DNA of 64,000 nt. It comes from Ferruginibacter sp. (GTDB taxonomy: Bacteria > Bacteroidota > Bacteroidia > Chitinophagales > Chitinophagaceae). Made by a program: the position numbers and the translations under genes. Numbering within the stretch: the first letter of the stretch is position 1; every line of letters starts with the position of its first letter. Under the pieces are notes generated by a model. The model had not been told where the DNA came from, did not search any database, and saw only the letters and a list, made by a program, of their open reading frames with translations. The DNA is taken from positions 186,001 to 250,000 of the forward strand of contig JAOQAK010000072.1 of the NCBI GenBank assembly GCA_025963635.1, written 5' to 3'. This document shows positions 38,883-46,900 of this stretch, one piece after another.

Positions 38883-41603
38883 ATGAAACCAGGAATATAC
38901 CACCGTTTTTTTTTTATAAACCTCTTTTTCTTCTTCATACTATTTTCAAATCAAGGTTATTCCCAGTCATACGGTTTAGGATTTTATAGTCATGAGGTAG
39001 TCCAGGATAAAAGAACTTCACTTGACCTGTTTCCTGGCAAAGGACATTGTTTTCAGGATGACTTTGATATATCGTTCGAGGTGGCTTTCTTACCCGATCA
39101 TATTGACTATTTCGGTTACATATTCCGGCTAATTAAAGATGATAAATTGAATATAGATCTCATCTACGACAAACGCTTTATGGAAAAAAAGCATTTTAAA
39201 GTAGTGATCGGTGGAAAATTATCGAATATAGCTTTTGATATAGATAATGTAAGTCTTTTTAAAAAGTGGAACAAGTTTCGGTTAAGCTTCGATCTTAAGA
39301 ATAACAGGCTAACTTTTTACACCGAAAAAAACTCATTTATCCAGGATGGCATTGGGTTGGCAGGAGGCAATTGCTTCAAATTTTATTTTGGTGCCAACCA
39401 ATATGAACAATTTAAAATAACGGATGTTCCACCCATGAAAGTGAGGAACATACAAATTAAAAATAAGGGCGCTTTGCAGTTCAGTTGGCCATTGGATGAA
39501 AAAAATGGAAATGTAGGGCACGACTTGATTGGCAAAATGGATGCTGCCGTTAATAATCCAATATGGATTAAAAATGCACATTATGATTGGAAGCTTCTAA
39601 AGGAATTTAGTATTAATGGAGCTGCAGCAGTAACTTTTAATTCAAAGAAAGAACTATTGTATATAGTAGGGGTTGATTCTCTTTTAAGTTATTCACCTGC
39701 GGATACGGTATGGACCTGGGCAGCGTATAAGACGGGTAAGATAAACATCATTCCAGGGAACCTGGTTGTCTCCAACGACAATACCAATGAGTTATACGAG
39801 CTTTGCATTGATAAAAAACTGGTCTCTACTCTTAACATTGCAAAAGGTGAGTGGGATCATCCCGGCTTACCAGGGGTAATGACCGATTACCTGCACTTAA
39901 ATAAATTTTATTCCCCGGCGGACTCTTCATTGTATTTAGTGGGCGGTTATGGCCAGTTCCAATATAAAAATGCCATTTTCAAATATCATATTCCGTCCCG
40001 CTCATGGCAAAATATCACCACTTCAGGCGATTCGTTGATACCCCGGTATCTATCGGCTGCCGGAACAAATGCAAGTGGTGATACAGCGTATATTCTTGGC
40101 GGTTATGGCAGCTTAACGGGGCAACAGATTTTAAACCCGCAGTGTATTTATGATATGATGCTTTTTGATGTAAAGAACAGGAAAATTAAAAAGATTTTTG
40201 AAATAACACGTGCTAAGGAGGACTTTGTTTTTGCCAATTCACTTGTCATTGATGCCCGGTCGAAGACTTATTTTGGCCTGGTATTTCCAAACTACAAATA
40301 TAACAGCGAGCTTCAATTAATAAAAGGCTCCCTGCTTGATGGCTCTTTCCAGTTTCTCGGAAACAAAATTCCTTATCTCTTCCATGATACACATTCTTTT
40401 GCAGATCTGTATTATTGCCAGGCAAGCAATAAATTCCTGGCAGTTACACTTCTAAGAGAGAACAATAATAGAACGAGGGTTAATGTTTATTCTTTGGAGG
40501 CGCCGCCGGTTGGCAGCGATTTTGAAGTAGTGGTTTTGCCAGTGAAAAGACCAGGCACACTGTATTATATTCTTTTTAGCTTTGTAATTGCAGGCGGATT
40601 CATTTATTGGCTGTATCGAAAAAAGAAGGGCTATGGATTGCCGGGTTTACCTGCCTTATTACGAAAGGAAGAGGAGCATGTTAATAAAATCACTTCATCA
40701 GCGGGTGTTATCGGCTCCTCATCCTTTTCACGTACGGATTCCGAAGAACTGCCGCCAACAGGAAATAAGATCAGTTCCGAAGTCTTTGTGCCTGTAAACG
40801 GTTCTTTTTCTGAGATGATTCTGCCTGCTGATGATGAAATCCGGTTACACGACACGAGTGGCCAAAAAGCCGGGCCGCCTATAAAGAAGTCTATATTTTT
40901 ATTCGGTGAGATGCAGATCTATGATAAGAATGGTAATGATATTACCAGGCAGTTTACACCTTTGTTAAAAGAGCTGTTTTTAATTATTTTATTATTTTCT
41001 ATCAGAAAAGAAAGAGGAGTAAGTTCAGATAAATTAATTGAGCTACTTTGGTCAGGCAAGTCCGCTGAAAGTGCAAGAAATAACCGTTCTGTTAATATTG
41101 CCAAACTAAAGCTAATACTTGACAAAATGGAGCATTGTCAATTGTCGAAAGAAACAGGATTCTGGAAAATTGATATCGATTATAATTACATTTCGGTAGA
41201 CTACCAGGATTACCTCGGTATCGTCGCGAATAAAAAGAATATCAGCAAGCAAAATATTCTTAAGCTTACAAGAATAACACAGCGCGGGTCTTTTCTTACC
41301 AGTATTGAGCATGAGTGGCTGGATAGCTTCAAATCTGAAGTGTCGAACGAAATCATTGATACCTACCTTCATTATGCAGAATCGGTTAAGATAGCAGATG
41401 ATCCGGACTTTTTAATTCAGCTAACAAATTTTATATTTTATTTTGATCCTGTTAACGAAGATGCAATGTTAATTAAATGTAAAGCATTGTCACACCTTGG
41501 CAAGCATTCCCTTGCAAAAAATGCTTTTGAGGCATATTGTAAAGAATACAGGTTAATCTATGGCGAGGATTTTAAGAAAGATTTTCAAAGTATAATAGAA
41601 TAG
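38883..41603 (+). CDS. Membrane-anchored one-component regulator: LamG-like, Kelch-like, TM, SARP-like wHTH and BTAD
   Basis: The protein is 906 residues from ATG 38883; ATG 38874 and TTG 38862 are in-frame alternatives. The signal peptide is MKPGIYHRFFFINLFFFFIL to GYSQS. Residues about 25-200 form a concanavalin/LamG-like sandwich. Residues about 240-540 are a Kelch-like propeller (YLVGGYGQFQYKNAIFKYHI near 352, YILGGYGS near 404). One membrane helix is near 560-580 (ILFSFVIAGGFIYWLYRKKK), with positive residues on the inside. A low-complexity linker leads to an OmpR/SARP-type winged helix at about 665-770 (FLFGEMQIYDKNGNDITRQF, SDKLIELLWSGKSAESARNN). A helical BTAD-like tail (about 775-906) follows. 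This would sense a periplasmic glycan or protein and act directly on DNA. The adjacent PUL is the obvious target (inference). Confidence 0.78.
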   Translation: MKPGIYHRFFFINLFFFFILFSNQGYSQSYGLGFYSHEVVQDKRTSLDLFPGKGHCFQDDFDISFEVAFLPDHIDYFGYIFRLIKDDKLNIDLIYDKRFMEKKHFKVVIGGKLSNIAFDIDNVSLFKKWNKFRLSFDLKNNRLTFYTEKNSFIQDGIGLAGGNCFKFYFGANQYEQFKITDVPPMKVRNIQIKNKGALQFSWPLDEKNGNVGHDLIGKMDAAVNNPIWIKNAHYDWKLLKEFSINGAAAVTFNSKKELLYIVGVDSLLSYSPADTVWTWAAYKTGKINIIPGNLVVSNDNTNELYELCIDKKLVSTLNIAKGEWDHPGLPGVMTDYLHLNKFYSPADSSLYLVGGYGQFQYKNAIFKYHIPSRSWQNITTSGDSLIPRYLSAAGTNASGDTAYILGGYGSLTGQQILNPQCIYDMMLFDVKNRKIKKIFEITRAKEDFVFANSLVIDARSKTYFGLVFPNYKYNSELQLIKGSLLDGSFQFLGNKIPYLFHDTHSFADLYYCQASNKFLAVTLLRENNNRTRVNVYSLEAPPVGSDFEVVVLPVKRPGTLYYILFSFVIAGGFIYWLYRKKKGYGLPGLPALLRKEEEHVNKITSSAGVIGSSSFSRTDSEELPPTGNKISSEVFVPVNGSFSEMILPADDEIRLHDTSGQKAGPPIKKSIFLFGEMQIYDKNGNDITRQFTPLLKELFLIILLFSIRKERGVSSDKLIELLWSGKSAESARNNRSVNIAKLKLILDKMEHCQLSKETGFWKIDIDYNYISVDYQDYLGIVANKKNISKQNILKLTRITQRGSFLTSIEHEWLDSFKSEVSNEIIDTYLHYAESVKIADDPDFLIQLTNFIFYFDPVNEDAMLIKCKALSHLGKHSLAKNAFEAYCKEYRLIYGEDFKKDFQSIIE

Positions 41604-41668
41604 CCTTCGGCCTCTCAGGGATTACAGGTATTTATATGCCACCAAAATGAAAAGTATTGTCCAACGGT

Positions 41669-41943
41669 TTGGATAAATTCTTTTTGGGCAGATTATAGTT
41701 TCACATTGCTGAGGGGAAATATGATTTTGGCGGGGGCCTTATTTTGCCGGTAATTGTGGAAGGAAACAGATTTTATTTTCAGCAACCGGGTCAGGAGAAG
41801 GAGGAATTCTTTGCAGAAAATGATACTAATTTCTTTTCAAAGGCAACAGATGTCACTATCGAATTTACTTGAATAATAAAATAATTTCGGGAATAAAAGT
41901 AAAAGTACAGGGCACTGTATATGAAGGCAAAAAGATGCAATAA
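41669..41943 (+). pseudogene. Decayed C-terminal domain of a serine-hydrolase-type protein (DUF3471-like)
   Basis: Plus-strand frames give LDKFFLGRL, then TAG (41696-41698), then EGKYDFGGGLILPVIVEG and NRFYFQQPGQEKEEFFAEND, ending TIEFT with a TGA. After a frameshift near 41870, NNKIISGIKVKVQGTVYEGK continues to TAA at 41941. The layout (GKY..., FYFQ.PGQ..., F.....D.TIEF, YEGKK) matches the small beta domain found at the C-terminus of many Bacteroidota beta-lactamase-related serine hydrolases. The stop, the frameshift and the missing catalytic part make it a remnant. The family call is from memory of the domain pattern. Confidence 0.55.
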
Positions 41944-42037
41944 TGCTCATTCAATTTCGCCGGATAGAAGCACGAATGCCCAACAAAACTATTCGCAAAA
42001 GCAGCGTTAGCGGTAATTTACAGCTCATAATTCCAAA

Positions 42038-42436
42038 ATGCTTCGAAGACACTTAATCAAAGACAAAGAAAAACGAAAACGTGTTGCACATATAGCTGCA
42101 GCGGTAACAATTCTTATTCATTCATATGATAATTATGAAACCCGGCATCATTCATACAAATTATTTGCAGTTGCAGGAATTATAGTTCTAACCCTTGCAT
42201 TATTCCATTCCATTATTGAAAAACAATTACCTTGGGTTGACGGTGCATTTTTTGTGATAGAAGCCGTTTTATCGTTAGTCGTGGCTTTTGATTTATTCAA
42301 TTTTGGCAAAAAAGCATTACCGATTACATATCTCTTGCTAGGGCTATTTCAATTTTATTTGGCGTTTAGAAAAGGCAAAAAAGGAATTAAGACACATAAA
42401 ATAAATCATCAAAAGGCACCCAAAAAACTAACATGA
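42038..42436 (+). CDS. Small integral membrane protein of unknown function
   Basis: This 132-residue protein has a basic N-terminus (MLRRHLIKDKEKRKR) and about four hydrophobic helices: AHIAAAVTILIHS (about 17-32), LFAVAGIIVLTLALFHSII (about 42-60), AFFVIEAVLSLVVAFDLF (about 70-88) and ITYLLLGLFQFYLAF (about 96-110). The tail is Lys-rich (KKGIKTHKINHQKAPKK). I do not recognise the family. It follows the decayed hydrolase tail by about 95 bp and is followed by 356 bp without a gene, so it appears to be a single-gene unit. Confidence 0.6.
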   Translation: MLRRHLIKDKEKRKRVAHIAAAVTILIHSYDNYETRHHSYKLFAVAGIIVLTLALFHSIIEKQLPWVDGAFFVIEAVLSLVVAFDLFNFGKKALPITYLLLGLFQFYLAFRKGKKGIKTHKINHQKAPKKLT

Positions 42437-42792
42437 ATAATAATATTATTAAAAACTGGTACTAACAACACATTTCATCCGTTTTGAGTAGTCGAAGAGT
42501 GCTAATACTGTAAATCCGAATTTATTTTAGAATCTGCTAAAGCAAAATTGTATTTCATTAACCGCTTCTATTCAATTAAAACCGGTGTCATGATTGTGGG
42601 GGTGCGTGCTTAGTTTACCATACTAAATCAACTCAGCAGTTGGAACAAAATGAAACAAATGGGAAACTAATTGCTTATACGTATTAGTTAATTGAGGAGC
42701 CTTCTAAACCAGTAAATTATGTAATATTTTTTAGGAATTGTGTAACACAGCAAAATAGGAAAGCACATAAAGTGCTCCTCTAATACTCCGGT
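42437..42792 (+). other. 356 bp intergenic, nothing recognised
   Basis: This AT-rich spacer lies between the small membrane protein and the disrupted receiver gene. I found no protein-like frame, stable hairpin or -7 box match. Confidence 0.4.
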
Positions 42793-43199
42793 ATGGCGAA
42801 GAAGCTAAATTGCGTAATGTTAATCGACCACGATAAACATTCAAATCTTATTCATAAAAATATTATCGATGAGGGAGATTATTCAAATTACATAATAAAG
42901 AAAGATTCTGTTATGTCGGCGCTAACCTACCTTTTGAGTAGTGCCAGTTTGAACGGCAATTTACCATACCCTGACGTAATTTTCATTGATGAAAATCTGC
43001 CGGGGTTATCAGGGTGGGATTTTTAGACTATTATAGAGATGTAAAAGATACCCTTCCCCGCCCGCCCCACATTTTCATGTTTTCACCATCCAAGACATCC
43101 CACAACATGGATTCGGACTTATCAGGGAGGTATCAAAAGCCTTTGACGCCGGATCTAATGAACGAAATAATTGAAAAAGTCACGGTAGTCAAATTATAA
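42793..43199 (+). pseudogene. Single-domain response regulator interrupted by a frameshift
   Basis: The first half (42793-43026) encodes a receiver N-terminus: NCVMLIDHDKHSNLIHKN, then phosphoacceptor D66 in VIFIDENLPGLSGWDF followed by TAG. In the next frame the text continues immediately with FLDYYRDVKDTLPRPPHIFM, the conserved lysine region GRYQKPLTPDLMNEI and a stop at 43199. Adding one T in the T5 run at 43020-43024 would restore a continuous receiver of about 136 residues. It could be a genuine pseudogene, a sequencing error or slippage-prone expression. The nearby receiver at 43503 is a separate, intact gene. Confidence 0.75.
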
Positions 43200-43502
43200 A
43201 TACCGTGTTACAGATATATTTGGCTATGAATACCCTGCTTGTACATCAAGGAGTTCCTTTGATCGTTTTTTGCTAGTACTTTGTCATCATATCATTACCC
43301 CGTCAAACATTTTCTGTCATATGTCGCCTTCCTACTATACTTCATAAATTCAAAAGGTCACATGGTATTTTCCGGCCAGCGATGTTTCCCTGCGTCACTT
43401 ACGCAAGACTCTTTATATCCCTGTCTCCACCTGTTGCCGGCTTACTTTTTTATTAACATTTAGACCAATTTCGTACATTACACGCTGAAAAAACCCAATA
43501 CG
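43200..43502 (+). other. 303 bp intergenic, nothing recognised
   Basis: The spacer lies between the broken and intact receiver genes. A 60-codon frame (43281-43463) has a composition unlike protein and no supporting start context. No hairpin or promoter match was found. Confidence 0.4.
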
Positions 43503-43949
43503 ATGCACGGACCTGAATTAAATATTCTTCTGGCAGATGATGACAAAGACGATTGCGGGTTCTTTGCAGAAGCGTTGGAGGAACTGGCACTTCACAGCCA
43601 GCTTACAACTGTTCATGATGGTGAACAGCTTTTGCAGCTGCTCATGAAAAAAACAAACGAACTTCCACATGTTCTTTTTCTCGACCTTAATATGCCGCTC
43701 AAAAATGGTTTCGCGTGTTTAGAAGAAATTAGACGAAATCCGGAATTAGATGTACTTCCAGTGATTATTTGGTCCACCTCCTTCGACACGGGTATTGTAG
43801 ACCTTCTTTACCGAAATGGTGCACAATATTATATCTCCAAACCGGCTGAGTACGGTAAAATTAAAAAGGTCATTCAGCAAGCGCTTACGCTAATATCAAC
43901 AGGAAATATCTTCCGGACATCCAAAGACAAATTTTTGCTCAGCAATTAA
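43503..43949 (+). CDS. Stand-alone receiver (single-domain response regulator)
   Basis: This 148-residue receiver has no output domain. It has acidic residues D12-D14 (LLADDDKDD), phosphoacceptor D61 (LFLDLNMPLKNGFACLEEIR), S/T region VIIWSTSFD and lysine K-P (YYISKPAEYGKI). It belongs to the Rcp1-like family found beside phytochrome-type and PAS kinases. It ends 35 bp before the CheB-CheR-kinase fusion and probably receives phosphate from it. Signal output would be by protein-protein contact. Confidence 0.92.
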   Translation: MHGPELNILLADDDKDDCGFFAEALEELALHSQLTTVHDGEQLLQLLMKKTNELPHVLFLDLNMPLKNGFACLEEIRRNPELDVLPVIIWSTSFDTGIVDLLYRNGAQYYISKPAEYGKIKKVIQQALTLISTGNIFRTSKDKFLLSN

Positions 43950-43984
43950 AATCAATTGAGCGGTAATACTTCATACTTAAGCCC

Positions 43985-46900
43985 ATGGAAGAAAGAACCA
44001 TATCCATTACAAACGAGCCGCTCACCAGGTTTACCAACCAGTTTTCGGTTGTCGGTGTTGGCGCATCTGCGGGTGGGCTTGAAGCATTTAAAAAACTGCT
44101 CCGGGCCATTCCGGAAAATTCTGGAATGGCGTATGTGCTTGTGCAGCACCTTGACCCCACTCACGAAAGCATGCTGCCCGGATTGTTACAAAAAATGACG
44201 CTCATTCCAGTGGTAGAAATTTCTGCTGATGTAAAGATTTTGCCCAACCATATTTACATTATCCCCAGTAACAAAATGCTGGTTGCCAATAATGGACTGT
44301 TGGCGCTAAGCCCGCGCACTAAAAAGAAGAATGAAAGAAACTTACCGATTGATATCTTTTTTACATCGCTCGCAGAGGCGTATCAGTCGCATTCGATAGG
44401 CATAATATTATCAGGCACTGGTTCCGATGGCACAGCAGGATTAAAAGCCATCAAAGATCAGGGAGGGATTACTTTTTCGCAGGACGAAGCGTCTGCGGAA
44501 TATGAGGGAATGCCCCATAGCGCCGTCCTTGCAGGTGTGGTTGATTTTGTGCTGCCACCAGGGGAGATTCCGAAGAAATTACTCGAGGTAACCAATATTG
44601 TTATTGGCGCCGGCAATGTGGACCAGCCGCTTCCGCTGAAAGATGAAGAAGTGTTTAAAAAAATACTTTCCGTGTTGCGTATCCAAAAGGGAACCGATTT
44701 TACGCATTACAAACAAACAACCATACACCGGAGAATACTTCGCAGAATGGCGCTTAATAAAAATGAAGATCCTGCCTCCTACCTTAAATTCCTGGTAGAA
44801 AATAAGCCGGAGCAGGTTGTATTGTACCAGGACTTATTAATTCCTGTGACCTCTTTTTTCCGTGACACAAGCATTTTTGATAATTTATGCAAAGCGGTTC
44901 TCCCGGGTATTACAGAAGATAAAACCAGCTATGAACCGATCCGTATATGGGTGGCAGGTTGCAGCACAGGCCAGGAAACGTACTCTATCGCTATTTGCTT
45001 GAAAGAGTTTCTTGGAAACACCTCGCAAACCCAACCGGGTGGGGTAGGCTTATCCGGAGAACTTGTACAAATTTTTGCTACGGATCTAAGCGAGCCCGCG
45101 ATTGCAAAAGCCCGTCAGGGCATTTATACCAAACCCGAATTGGAGAACGTATCGCCGGAGCGGCTTCGTGAGTTCTTTACAAAAAAGGGCGATAACTACC
45201 AGCTAAATAAAAATATACGGGATATGTGTGTGTTTGCGCATCATGATTTTTTGAAAGATCCCCCTTTCAGCAAAATGGATCTTATAAGTTGCCGCAATGT
45301 GCTTATTTATATGGAGCCCTACCTGCAGAAAAGGGCGCTCACTACTTTCCATTATTCATTAAAACCAAAGAGGTTTTTGTTGCTTGGTAAATCAGAAACA
45401 GTCAGCGGTGTACCGGATCTTTTTTCTACAGCCAAAATTGCGAAAGGTAAGAGCTACAAATTATTTGCCCGCAAAGATGCGCCTTCACGGTTTATGCATG
45501 CGGCGAGTCAGCGAAGCGAACTTAGTCTCTCTGTTATGGATTCCCATTCAGAAGGCGAAACTATCCCCAACGACTTTCAAAAGATGTCTGATGACATCAT
45601 ACTTAGCAGGTACACACCCGCAGGCGTAGTGGTGAATGAAGTAATGGACATTGTCCATTTTAGAGGAAACACAAGCAGCTTTTTAGAAAATTCACCCGGT
45701 AAACCCAGTCACAATTTGTTGCAGATGGCCAAACATGGCCTTGCGTTCGAATTGCGCAACATCCTGCACAAAGCAAAAACCGCCAAAGGGGCAGTTACAA
45801 AGGAAAATATCCCAATAGAGATAAACGGTAGTTTGTGCATTATTTCTCTTGAAGGCATGCTATTGCCAGATACGGTTGAGCCATATTTTTTGATTTTGTT
45901 TCACGATAACAATTCCATTCACAATAAGTTGGGCAATAATGTGGCGGAGATTAGCAGTAAACATTCTGCAAAAAAGGAGGAGAAGAGTACACGTGTTCTG
46001 CAATTAGAGCAGGAACTCGCTCAAGCCCGGGAAGACATGCGGAGCATCACACAAGAGCAGGAGGCGGCCAACGAAGAACTGCAAACCGCCAATGAAGAGC
46101 TACTCAGCGGCAGTGAGGAATTGCAAAGTCTAAACGAAGAGTTGGAATCGGGGAAAGAAGAACTGCAAAGCACCAACGAAGAACTTACCGTGGTAAACCA
46201 GGAAATGATTAGTTTGAATGAACAAATATCTGCAGCGCGGGATTATGCGGAAGCTATTATTGCCAATATCAATGTTCCACTGTTGGTGCTCGATAAAAGC
46301 TTACGCATACAAACCGGCAATAATGCTTTTTATAAAAGTTTTCGCGTAAGTAAAAGCGAAACGGAAGGCTTACTAATTTATGATATCGGCAACAGGCAAT
46401 GGAACATTCCCAGGCTGAAAACAGCGCTTGAAAAAATATTGCCCGAAAAATCGAAGGTCAGTGATTTTAAAATAACACATCTTTTTCAAAATATTGGTGA
46501 GCGTGTCGTGCTGCTGAATGCCAGCGAGTTAATCAACAAGAACAATGAAGAAAAATTGATTCTGCTTTCCATTGAGGACATTACTGAAAAAGCCACAGCA
46601 AGAAAAAAAATAGAAGATACTAACAAACGTTATCACAATGTGTTGATGCAATCGCCATTTGCTTTTTCCATTATGAAAGGGAAAGAAATGGAGATAACAA
46701 TGGCTAATCACCTCATGAAAAAATTTTGGGGCAAAGGGCCGGACGTAGAAGGAAAAACCCTTACCCAAATTTTACCTGAAATTATTGACCAGCCTTTCCA
46801 GGGCTTAATCAATAGCGTTTACACAACGGGGGAGCCTGCTTATGCCAATGAAATGCTGGTCATTTTAAATCACAATGACAAGATGGAAGAGCGGTATTTT

